From contig CAJKXC010000001.1 in assembly GCA_905203765.1 (NCBI GenBank), forward strand, positions 62,001 through 126,000: 64,000 nucleotides of DNA. Reading direction: 5' to 3'. This DNA is from an uncultured Bacteroides sp. GTDB taxonomy: Bacteria > Bacteroidota > Bacteroidia > Bacteroidales > Bacteroidaceae. Positions within the stretch are counted from its first letter, which is position 1. Every line of letters starts with the position of its first letter. The notes beneath the pieces are model-generated. The model was given only the letters and a program-made list of their open reading frames with translations. It did no database searches and had not been told where the DNA came from. Both the position numbers and the translations under genes were made by a program. Below are positions 1-8,141 of the stretch, piece by piece.

Positions 1-49
1 CTGATGCCAATAGCACCAGTCCTGCTAACAAAGTCATAATTCTGTTCAT
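1..49 (-). CDS. Exported protein, N-terminal fragment only
   Basis: Only the first 16 codons are inside the window; the gene continues past the left edge. The visible peptide starts MNRIMTLLAG and is a positively charged start followed by a hydrophobic run, i.e. a signal peptide or lipoprotein leader. It lies downstream of the PUL enzymes on the same strand, so it may be the next gene of the operon. A large palindrome separates it from the preceding gene. Function cannot be judged. Confidence 0.6.
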   Translation of the reverse strand, partial: MNRIMTLLAGLVLLAS

Positions 50-114
50 TAGTATAATTATTGATTTGAGTTATTGTTTATGCTCATTTTTATTTACAGT
101 GAAAAAGGGCGCTA

Positions 115-196
115 CTTTTAGCGTGCCGAGTCGCTGACTTTAGAGTGTCGAGTCAGCGACTTGACATCGTAAAGTCAGCGACTCGACGCACTAAAG
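115..196. repeat. Three-armed palindrome
   Basis: Arms at 117-142 and 170-195 are inverted repeats: 16 bases pair perfectly (127-142 with 170-185) and the 26-nt arms differ at three positions. The loop holds a second hairpin, 146-153 pairing with 159-166 with one mismatch. The core AGTCAGCGACT or its complement occurs three times. It sits between a putative glycosidase gene and the next gene of the minus-strand series. It could be a terminator, a processing site or a protein-binding site. Confidence 0.8.
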
Positions 197-285
197 TCAG
201 CACCCCTTCTACAGATATCTGTAGCCGTGTTTTTCTGTTTTCGTAAAAATGAACATTCGGTTTTACTTTCAACGCTACTAAATCA

Positions 286-2316
286 TCATTTCTTCAATAA
301 GAAATGTTCGGCACGTCCCGGAGAGAAGAGCTCCCACAAAGAAGCCACCGTCCAACCCGGAGCGAAGATATTGTTGTAATAGCCTTTTCCGTTGCGTCCG
401 TAGTCCCAGTTGGTGTGCTGCACTACTTCGGGGTAATAACCTACCTTTGCAATGCCGCACATGTGTCCCTCATAGGGCAGCAACTGGCGCATGGAAGTAG
501 AAATGACTTCGGAAAATTCGGAGAAGCGCGGCTCGTTGTACTCCTTGGAAAGCCAGTGCAATACATCGGCAAAGTCGAAGATAAACACGTCAATGTGGTT
601 ATTCTCTACCGATACATTTCCCCAGCCGCGGGTCTTCAGGCCTATATCGCCCAGCATCTGTCCCGGAGCAAAGGGAACATCCCAGGTGTAGTACCATGAC
701 AGGGCGAAATAAGCCGCTTTCTTTGCCAGTCCGGCATAGTGTGCGCGCTCTTCCCCTTTCGTGGCAAGAGCCAGATAATAGGCGGCGGTAGCGGCATACA
801 GGGAAGCCTCTTTGTCCTCACAGTTGGCATCCAGCGTAGAAGAGAAATAATCGGCTTTGGATATCAATTCGTTTTCCAGATACTCCACCGTACGCTTTGC
901 ACTTGCCAGATAGCGTTTATCCTTGAAGTACTTATATCCCATCACCAGCGGCAATGTGGCCGAAGGCGTACTGCCGCCGCTGCCGTCTACGATAGAGAAA
1001 TCGTCCTTGAACTTGCGCGGGAAGCTGCCATCCTCGTTCTGAAGGGTGAGGAAAGTATCCAGCATGGTCTTGATGCGCTTCTCCCATTCGGGATGTTTCC
1101 GCTTCTGCTGCTTTTCGTAATTCAGATAGTGCAACACGGCATATACACCTTCTGACTGGCGGCGGATGCTATGGGCCGATTCCTTGAAATTGCGGTTATA
1201 ATGTACCACCTCATTGAAGAAGCCTGCCGGAGAGAAACCGTTCTGAAGATAAGTATCGAAGATGCTGTTGGCACTCTCCACCAGTTCCGGGCGGTTCTTT
1301 GCCGCTCCGTACTCCAGCGCATTGAAGGCATTGAGCAACGTACGTCCCACGAAGCCCACTTCGGCAACATCCGTGCTGGCACAGGTAGCTGTCTCCAACT
1401 CTACGCCGGAATAGTAATGGGTAGGCGTATTATCCACATAGCTTTCTACGAAGAAGTTGCTCATTACCTCTTTCATCCTGTCCACCGTATAAGGCGTATC
1501 GACGGATTGCGGGCGGTTGGTATCGTAGGAATACTCCCAGGTACGCTGTACGCATTCCGAGAAATCATTGGCATTCCGTTCGGACAACTCCCAAGTCAGC
1601 GAGATGCTGTCTCCCTTGCGGAGCAACTGGAAAGCCTCAACGGCAGGCGCCAACGTCAATTTGCGGATATACGTCTTGGGAGCTTCCTTATAGGGGAAAC
1701 CGTATGCAAGAACCGTCATACCGTCCACATTCTCAAAGCCGGTATAGCCGATGGACGTTTCGCCGGACAAGATTACCTCGCCTTCCTTATGCGTCGTCAA
1801 GGCTTCCTTATCGAACTTATCGATACGGATTACCGACATCGACTTTCCGAGGGCAGGATTGAAAGCTGCCGTCAGCGGAGTACTCAGGCGGTCTTCGCGC
1901 ACCAGCCAACTGTCCGAAGTATGGAATGAAGGCGCTTCCTTGGGCGAACGCAGGTTGCGGCGATACCAGAAGCCGGGCATATAGAACTGGCAATCATCAT
2001 GCTTGTAGCCGGTCTTCACTTGCTCCCCGTAGTTGAAATACACGTTCTCCAGCGCCTTGATAACCACTGTGACACGTTGTTTGCCGTCCTTGTCCACTAC
2101 CTGCCGGGTAATATCCAGCGGCAACTTCCCGGATGCCTGGCAGCTATACACGCCATCCTGCACCTTCTGAAGAGCCAACGGATACTGCTTGGCATCATTT
2201 CCCGGAACTTTCAAAGAAATGGAAGCCGAAACATCTTCCGGAGCATAATTTGCTGCTCCTACACTCGTAATGCCTGCTAAAAGCATTACTCCTAAAAACA
2301 ATCTTTTTACTTTCAT
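286..2316 (-). CDS. Exported beta-sandwich/six-hairpin putative glycosidase
   Basis: A 676-residue protein from the start MKVKRLFLG; an upstream in-frame ATG at 2365-2367 would place charged residues before the signal peptide and is less likely. Residues 1-22 form a signal peptide. The N-terminal half is beta-rich. The C-terminal half has long helices and aromatic stretches typical of (alpha/alpha)6 enzymes, with FFNEVVHYNRN, GWGNVSVENNHID and HTNWDYG as candidate active-site loops. It is the last complete gene of the PUL, 31 bp after the GH78 gene, so a glycan-cleaving role is likely. The family was not identified with confidence; a GH154-like beta-glucuronidase is one possibility, unproven. 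Confidence 0.6.
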   Translation of the reverse strand: MKVKRLFLGVMLLAGITSVGAANYAPEDVSASISLKVPGNDAKQYPLALQKVQDGVYSCQASGKLPLDITRQVVDKDGKQRVTVVIKALENVYFNYGEQVKTGYKHDDCQFYMPGFWYRRNLRSPKEAPSFHTSDSWLVREDRLSTPLTAAFNPALGKSMSVIRIDKFDKEALTTHKEGEVILSGETSIGYTGFENVDGMTVLAYGFPYKEAPKTYIRKLTLAPAVEAFQLLRKGDSISLTWELSERNANDFSECVQRTWEYSYDTNRPQSVDTPYTVDRMKEVMSNFFVESYVDNTPTHYYSGVELETATCASTDVAEVGFVGRTLLNAFNALEYGAAKNRPELVESANSIFDTYLQNGFSPAGFFNEVVHYNRNFKESAHSIRRQSEGVYAVLHYLNYEKQQKRKHPEWEKRIKTMLDTFLTLQNEDGSFPRKFKDDFSIVDGSGGSTPSATLPLVMGYKYFKDKRYLASAKRTVEYLENELISKADYFSSTLDANCEDKEASLYAATAAYYLALATKGEERAHYAGLAKKAAYFALSWYYTWDVPFAPGQMLGDIGLKTRGWGNVSVENNHIDVFIFDFADVLHWLSKEYNEPRFSEFSEVISTSMRQLLPYEGHMCGIAKVGYYPEVVQHTNWDYGRNGKGYYNNIFAPGWTVASLWELFSPGRAEHFLLKK

Positions 2317-2347
2317 AGCTATCTCTGTTTTGTTATTGTTAGATTTA

Positions 2348-5074
2348 TTATTTAGACGCAAGTACATATTTGCCAGAGCCTAACTCAATAGTCAAGCCAT
2401 CACCGGATTCCTTTACGGAATGTACTCCCGGTTGATTGGTATCCACTTTAATGCCGAACCGCAGAGGCAGTCTGACAGTTGCAGTGGTGTTTGCCGGAAT
2501 AACAATGTGCCATTCCAGTCTATCGCCTTCACGCTTCCAGGCACTTTCTATCTTACCATAAGGCGACAGGTGGGAAGCGCTGACGTGATCCAGCTTCTCC
2601 GGGAACACCGGTTCCATCAGGATATGCTTGAATCCGACAGAATCGGGACTGCTCTTGATACCGGCAAGGTCTTCGTAAAACCAGATAAGCAAGTCGCCCA
2701 GCAACATCACGTGATTTCTTGAGTTCATGGCAGGATTGGCAGTATCGCCGTTCCATAACTCCCAGATGGTGGTTGCACCGTTCTTAATCATGTAACCCCA
2801 CGAAGGATAGGTGTCATTGGTTACAATCTTGTAAGCCAGTTCCAAGCCCCCATATTCAGTCAGTCCGCGCATCAGGTGCTGGATGCCAAGTACGCCTGCG
2901 CTGACGTGTCCTTTGCAATCGACCTCGGTCTTCTCCACCACATTGGCAAACACTTTCGCTTCGTAGCCTTCGGGCACCAGACCAAGTCTGAGGGAAAGCA
3001 AGTTGGCAGTCACCGTATTGTTATCGTATTGCGCAGTTGCCGGGTTGAAGAACTTCTTGTTATAGGCATCCTTTATCTTAACGGCAAGTGCCGCATATTC
3101 TTCGGCATCTGCCGGCACACCGTTCATCTGTGCAAACTTCTCCATCAGTTGCAGAATGCTGTAAAAGACAGAAGTGCTCAGCACCTCGCCGTTCGTCTTG
3201 CGCGCAGGGTCTTCGGAGTGGATAAGCTCAGGCGATTCGGGCGGCATGCACCAGTCGCCGTACTCGTCTTTCACCAGGATATAGTCCACCATCTTGGTAT
3301 TTATCATGTGCTCCACCCACCGTTTCATGGACGGATAGCGGTGCTTGATGGAATAGTCATCCCCAAACTGCCGGTAAAGCATATCGGCAACGTAGAAGTA
3401 GGCAGCAGGCCAGGTCACGTCGTCATGGAAGATAGTCCAGTAACGGGGCGATACAACAGAGATGCTTCCATTCTCGTTCATGGATTCTTCGATGTCTGCC
3501 AGCCACTTTTTGTACATCAGGGCATTGCCCAAGACGAAACTCTCGCCATAAGCGCCGGTGGTGCGGTCGCCCAACCATCCCAGGCGTTCGTCACGCTGAG
3601 GACAGTCGGTAGGCATGCCGCGATAATTTCCACGGATTCCCCAATAAGCATTCTTATGAAGTTGGTTGATCAGTGCATTGGAAGTCTCGAAAGTACCCGT
3701 CGTTGCCATCTGGTCGTAGACTACTTTACCGATGAAATCGGCAGAAACAGGTTCATAATCCAAACCGGAAATTTCCATGAAGCGGAAACCGTGATAAACG
3801 AACAGCGGCTCCCAAGTGAACTCACCGTCAACAGCCGGAGTATAGGTATCCGTAACAAGTGCGCTGCGCAGGTTGTCGAGATACAGTTCGGTTCCATTGT
3901 CTTTCAGCACTTCGGCAAAGCGCATCGTGATGGGCCGGTCCTTTTTGCCGCGCAACTTCACTTGCTGTATTCCTACCATATTCTGCCCCATATCGACGAT
4001 GTATCGTCCGTCGCCTACCGATTTCACCGATAGCGGCTTTATTTCTTCCATCACCTTCAGGCTCGGAGACATTTGTGCTACAAGTTTCCCTTTAGGAGCT
4101 TCCATCCGCCGGGCAGACTGCCATTCCGAATCATCGTATCCGGTTTCCGTCCACTTGCCCAGGTCGAGGCGGGCGTCGTATTGCTCACCGTCGAATTCAT
4201 TATTCGCAGTTATGGGACCCTTATCGGTTGCTTTCCAAGAATCATCGCTCAGAATGGAGACTGTTTCACCATTATCATATTCTACGTTCAGTTGCGCAAT
4301 GAGGCGGGGCAGACCGAAGCCGACCATCGAATTGGCACGCATGGAAAGGTAACGGCCATTGCCTAAAGCTACCCCTACAGCATTCGCCCCATTCTTTATC
4401 AACGGAGTAACATCGTAAGTCAGATAAGAAACCGAAGCATCGTACCAGGTAGGAAGAGGGCCGAATACATCATCCCCTATCCTCTTGCCATTCAGATAGC
4501 ACACCGAAGAACCTACACCGGAAACATAAAGCACCGCGCGCTTTGGCTTTGCCTGCAAATCGAACTCTTTTCTCAGATAGCGTGCCGGAAGAATCGTTCT
4601 TTCTCCGTCCAACTTCAGGTTTACGCTATCATTCAAACCAATCCAGACCGCCTTCCAATCCGAATCATCCAGCAGAGCCATCGCCCAGTGCTGAATGCTG
4701 CTTTGGACTTCATCACCGGTGTTGGTCCACACCGTAACACGCCAATAGTACGCTTTCCCCGATTGGAGCGGCGCTCCGGCATACTCCACCAGTAAAGACC
4801 GGTCGGAATCTACACGTCCCGAGTTCCATAGCAAACCGGAACCCGCTTTCAAAGCCTCTTCCGAATCTGCCACTTCAATCTGATAAGCGCTCTGCATCAC
4901 ATCTTGCTTCTCGCTCACCAACTGCCACGAGAAACGAGGATTCAGTGCCGACACTCCTTCCGGATTCCGTTGCATTTCCACTGTCGGTTCCGATATACTC
5001 AGAGAACCGGCGTTGAACGCTTTACAGCCCACCATCAGCAGGGCTAATAAAGAGATTAGAATGTTGTTCTTCAT
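2348..5074 (-). CDS. GH78 alpha-L-rhamnosidase, lipoprotein
   Basis: About 908 residues. It removes terminal alpha-L-rhamnose from glycans. The leader ends in the lipobox MVGC (Cys17 from the MKNNIL start), so it is probably membrane-anchored. An N-terminal fibronectin-like domain with SPRFSW-like wording (ALNPRFSWQL) and the YYWRVTVWT strand are typical of bacterial rhamnosidases. The GH78 active-site signature DCPQRDERLGWLGD lies near residue 490, followed by the (alpha/alpha)6 domain and a C-terminal beta domain (TTIWELWNG nearby). The preferred start is the second Met; the first would add MNVV. It follows a GH43 gene by about 50 bp on the same strand, which fits one operon. Confidence 0.93.
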   Translation of the reverse strand: MKNNILISLLALLMVGCKAFNAGSLSISEPTVEMQRNPEGVSALNPRFSWQLVSEKQDVMQSAYQIEVADSEEALKAGSGLLWNSGRVDSDRSLLVEYAGAPLQSGKAYYWRVTVWTNTGDEVQSSIQHWAMALLDDSDWKAVWIGLNDSVNLKLDGERTILPARYLRKEFDLQAKPKRAVLYVSGVGSSVCYLNGKRIGDDVFGPLPTWYDASVSYLTYDVTPLIKNGANAVGVALGNGRYLSMRANSMVGFGLPRLIAQLNVEYDNGETVSILSDDSWKATDKGPITANNEFDGEQYDARLDLGKWTETGYDDSEWQSARRMEAPKGKLVAQMSPSLKVMEEIKPLSVKSVGDGRYIVDMGQNMVGIQQVKLRGKKDRPITMRFAEVLKDNGTELYLDNLRSALVTDTYTPAVDGEFTWEPLFVYHGFRFMEISGLDYEPVSADFIGKVVYDQMATTGTFETSNALINQLHKNAYWGIRGNYRGMPTDCPQRDERLGWLGDRTTGAYGESFVLGNALMYKKWLADIEESMNENGSISVVSPRYWTIFHDDVTWPAAYFYVADMLYRQFGDDYSIKHRYPSMKRWVEHMINTKMVDYILVKDEYGDWCMPPESPELIHSEDPARKTNGEVLSTSVFYSILQLMEKFAQMNGVPADAEEYAALAVKIKDAYNKKFFNPATAQYDNNTVTANLLSLRLGLVPEGYEAKVFANVVEKTEVDCKGHVSAGVLGIQHLMRGLTEYGGLELAYKIVTNDTYPSWGYMIKNGATTIWELWNGDTANPAMNSRNHVMLLGDLLIWFYEDLAGIKSSPDSVGFKHILMEPVFPEKLDHVSASHLSPYGKIESAWKREGDRLEWHIVIPANTTATVRLPLRFGIKVDTNQPGVHSVKESGDGLTIELGSGKYVLASK

Positions 5075-5125
5075 AACTACGTTCATATAAGGTTTATAAA
5101 CTCCCGGATAATTAGCAGTAACCCG

Positions 5126-6130
5126 TTAAAATACGGGTTTTTCAGCTTCTGTCGAAGGAGAACTTCCCTCTACCGAGGGCCATCCGTCCTTCCATTCAAT
5201 CTTGTCCATCATCAGTACGCGTCCGTCGGGTTGCTTGGTACTCACTGCATGATAGAAGAACCAGTCGTTACCGGCATTATCCGACACAATCTCGGAGTTA
5301 TGCCCGGCACCTACAAAAGAGTTATTCTTATGAATCAGGACTTCATGCTTATTGTCGAGCATACGCCCGCCGTTCTTGTCCACATAAGGACCGAAAAGAT
5401 TCTCCGAGCGTCCCACGACGGTAGTATAAGTACTGTTCAAACCTTCACAGCAAGTGCCAATAGAAGCAAAGAAGTAGTAATGGCCGTCTTTCTTATGGAT
5501 ATAAGTGCCTTCGTAGGCAGTGCCTGCCACTTGTTGCAAGGGAGCGCCTTCCTTCAGGGAAAGCCCGTCTTCCGACAGTTCGGCACCATAGATGCCGCTA
5601 AAGCTGCCCCAGAAGAGGTATTTCTTCCCTCCATCCTCTATATAGAACGGGTCAATACAGTTCTGCACATTGATTTCGTTGCTGCGGAACATCTTTCCAT
5701 GATCGGTGAAAGGTCCTTCCGGCTTGTCGGCAGTGGCGCAACCGATGCCGCAAGTCCATTCTCCACCCCATCTGGACATGGAATAATAAAGCACATATTT
5801 ATCACCTATCTTGTTGATGTCCGGTGCCCACAGTCCTCCGCCTTCTTCAAAGGTGGGGCGGGTACGCTCAGTGAAGGCAGTGCCCACATATTCCCAGTCC
5901 ACCAGGTTCTTGGAACGGTGGATAGGCAGATTGCGGATGTCTTCGGTGGCATACAGATAGAAATAACCGTCGTCTGCCTTGATAACGGTAGGGTCGGGTA
6001 AACTGTAGTTTATCACCGGGTTGCGATATACATTTTTCGGCTGTTCTTCCGGTTTATCTTCTTTGGCTGAAGTCGATGAAGAGCAAGCCGACAGGCAGAA
6101 CAGCATAGATAACATTAATAACTTCTTCAT
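5126..6130 (-). CDS. GH43 arabinanase-like lipoprotein
   Basis: 334 residues from MKKLLMLSM; the longer frame start at 6172 adds a non-signal extension. Lipobox LSAC gives Cys16. The five-bladed GH43 fold is indicated by catalytic base D46 (SLPDPTV), the pKa modulator D160 (NCIDPFYI) and general acid E207 (AYEGTY). The NPV..SLPDP opening and GLWAPDI loop resemble arabinan endo-1,5-alpha-L-arabinosidases and related arabinofuranosidases. It is the fourth GH43 in a row, followed by GH78. Exact linkage specificity cannot be read from the sequence. Confidence 0.88.
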   Translation of the reverse strand: MKKLLMLSMLFCLSACSSSTSAKEDKPEEQPKNVYRNPVINYSLPDPTVIKADDGYFYLYATEDIRNLPIHRSKNLVDWEYVGTAFTERTRPTFEEGGGLWAPDINKIGDKYVLYYSMSRWGGEWTCGIGCATADKPEGPFTDHGKMFRSNEINVQNCIDPFYIEDGGKKYLFWGSFSGIYGAELSEDGLSLKEGAPLQQVAGTAYEGTYIHKKDGHYYFFASIGTCCEGLNSTYTTVVGRSENLFGPYVDKNGGRMLDNKHEVLIHKNNSFVGAGHNSEIVSDNAGNDWFFYHAVSTKQPDGRVLMMDKIEWKDGWPSVEGSSPSTEAEKPVF

Positions 6131-6184
6131 AATTCGTATATTCATTTCTTTAATTATTTCATATTGAGTCACACCGGGGAAGGT

Positions 6185-7135
6185 TTACTTCACCACCTGC
6201 GGTCGGATTATATCCCCGTCGATAGAAACCACCCCATGACCGGAGATAGCAAAATCTTTTATATAAGAAGTGCGTGGCTGTACTTTAGTGCTATCCCAAT
6301 GTGCATGGAAAATGTACTTCCAACTGCCGTCCTTGCAGCAGAACGGAGCGCCATGACCGGTGCCTACCAGTCCGTCGGCACGTTGTAGTACCGGATTCCC
6401 CTCGTACTTCTGCCACGGTCCCATCGGGCTGTCCGAGGTGGCATAGCCTACTCCGTAGTTCTTGCTTTCAAAATGGTTGGCAGAATATATCAGATAGTAA
6501 ACACCGTCTTTCTTCAACAACGAAGGGCCTTCCGCTACTCTGGCAGGCTTGTCTTGCGAGAGTTCCCACGGTTCTTCCACTTTGATGCACTCCGTCAGCG
6601 TTTCCGGCTTGATACTCATCAGGTCATCGGTCATTTGCGCTACCCAAATCACATTACCGTCCGTGAAGCGGACAAAGTAAAGATAAGGCGTGCCGTCATC
6701 ATCGATGAAAAGGGAAGTATCAATGCTTTTCTCGTCCCAGATGGGTTGCTTCACCTCTTGGCGGAACGGACCTTGCGGCGCATCTGCCGTAGCTACGCAG
6801 ATATGTTCTTCGGTGGAATAGAAGAGGTAGAATTTCTTCTTTGATTCGACGTAATAAACTTCGGGTGCCCAGAAGCCCCATGTGCCATAGGAATCTTCGG
6901 CAGACAAGGCCTGGCCTTCGCGTTTCCAGTTTTTCAGATCGTCCGAGGAGAAACAGGCAAAGCCTTCGCCCTCCACCGTACCACCGGTGCCATAGGCATA
7001 GTACTTGCCATCGTAAAGCATCACATAAGGGTCGGCTATCGGCAAGCGGTCCGACTCTACCACCTGCTTCGTCTTGCATCCGCCCAGGCAGAGGCAAAGC
7101 AGCAGCAACAGAAAATAGTTCTTCATCATATTCAT
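6185..7135 (-). CDS. GH43 glycosidase, lipoprotein (third in series)
   Basis: 316 residues; Met1 is 9 bp after the preceding stop codon, and Met4 (at 7126) is an alternative start. Lipobox LGGC. Counting from Met4, the GH43 triad is D32 (IADPYV), D136 (SIDTSLF) and E199 (VAEGPS). It likely removes alpha-L-arabinofuranosyl or beta-xylosyl residues. It is clearly paralogous to the GH43 immediately upstream: both share FIDDDGTPYL and the GVGYAT/GIGCAT and LVGTGHG/LVGVGHS strands. A 32-base stretch at 6684-6715 matches 7644-7675 with one mismatch, so a tandem duplication is likely. Confidence 0.88.
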   Translation of the reverse strand: MNMMKNYFLLLLLCLCLGGCKTKQVVESDRLPIADPYVMLYDGKYYAYGTGGTVEGEGFACFSSDDLKNWKREGQALSAEDSYGTWGFWAPEVYYVESKKKFYLFYSTEEHICVATADAPQGPFRQEVKQPIWDEKSIDTSLFIDDDGTPYLYFVRFTDGNVIWVAQMTDDLMSIKPETLTECIKVEEPWELSQDKPARVAEGPSLLKKDGVYYLIYSANHFESKNYGVGYATSDSPMGPWQKYEGNPVLQRADGLVGTGHGAPFCCKDGSWKYIFHAHWDSTKVQPRTSYIKDFAISGHGVVSIDGDIIRPQVVK

Positions 7136-7144
7136 AGTTCTTTA

Positions 7145-8113
7145 TTATTTCACCACCTTGGGCGTCATGTATTCCTTACTGATTCTCATACGGTCCACTC
7201 CATCCACTTTCTCAAAAGATACATCACCGATGTACATGGCACGCGGATGGATATTACTCTTGTCCTTATGGGCATGGAAAACGATGCGAAGCTTGCCCGC
7301 CTTGTCCGTGAACATGGCGCTATGCCCTACTCCTACCAGGTCGCCGGGTTTCTGAAGCAAAGGATTTTCCTCATACTTGGTCCAGTCGCCCATCAGGTCG
7401 GTAGCGGTGGCACAACCTATGCCGTAGAAAGGACTTTCGTAGCTATTGGCGGAGTAAGTCATGTAGTAAATGCCGTTACGCTTCATCACGAAGGGGCCTT
7501 CGTTTACCCGCGGCCATACTTCCTCCCATGCCTGGGAGACGTGGATACAAGGATGCATCGTTTCCGTCTTAATGGTGATGAGGTCTTTCTCCAACTCAGC
7601 CACCCAGATGTTGAGCCCGTCGTTGAAACGGTCGAAGAACAGGTAAGGCGTGCCGTCATCGTCGATGAAAAGGGAGTTATCGATACATTTCTCATCGGCA
7701 ATCATAGGTTCCTTCTTGTTCTGGATAAAGGGACCTTCGGGCGCATCGGCTACCGCTACACAGATATGTTCGTCGGCAGTATAGTACATATAGAACTTTC
7801 CATTCACCTCGTATACTTCGGGAGCCCAAAACCAGCGGTCTGCCCATACATTTTTCTTTTCGAGCGCCATGCCCTTGTACTTCCAGGTTTGCAGGTCGTC
7901 AGAGGTGTATACCTCGATGCCATCATCGGCATTGGTGCCATAGGCATAGTAAGTGCCGCCGTGCAGCATAATAAACGGATCACCGAAAGGTACCGGCGTC
8001 TCCACTCCATCGACAACAATCTCGTCAACGTCCTTATAGTCCGAAGAACACGACTGGCAGGAAGCCATCGCAGCCGACAGGAACAGGCAAATATAAATAA
8101 AACTCTTTTTCAT
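7145..8113 (-). CDS. GH43 glycosidase, lipoprotein (second in series)
   Basis: 322 residues from MKKSFIYIC, chosen because an A/G-rich AAGAAGAACC precedes it and the longer start at 8149 lacks a leader and overlaps the previous gene. Lipobox MASC gives Cys19. GH43 residues are D45 (FGDPFI), D145 (CIDNSLF) and E205 (VNEGPF). WFWAPEVYE is the usual second-blade motif. It starts 28 bp after the stop of the large GH43 gene and ends 9 bp before its paralogue, so these genes are almost certainly co-transcribed. Substrate: probably an arabinose- or xylose-containing side chain. Confidence 0.88.
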   Translation of the reverse strand: MKKSFIYICLFLSAAMASCQSCSSDYKDVDEIVVDGVETPVPFGDPFIMLHGGTYYAYGTNADDGIEVYTSDDLQTWKYKGMALEKKNVWADRWFWAPEVYEVNGKFYMYYTADEHICVAVADAPEGPFIQNKKEPMIADEKCIDNSLFIDDDGTPYLFFDRFNDGLNIWVAELEKDLITIKTETMHPCIHVSQAWEEVWPRVNEGPFVMKRNGIYYMTYSANSYESPFYGIGCATATDLMGDWTKYEENPLLQKPGDLVGVGHSAMFTDKAGKLRIVFHAHKDKSNIHPRAMYIGDVSFEKVDGVDRMRISKEYMTPKVVK

Positions 8114-8141
8114 GGTTCTTCTTTTAGTATCTTGTAAAAAT

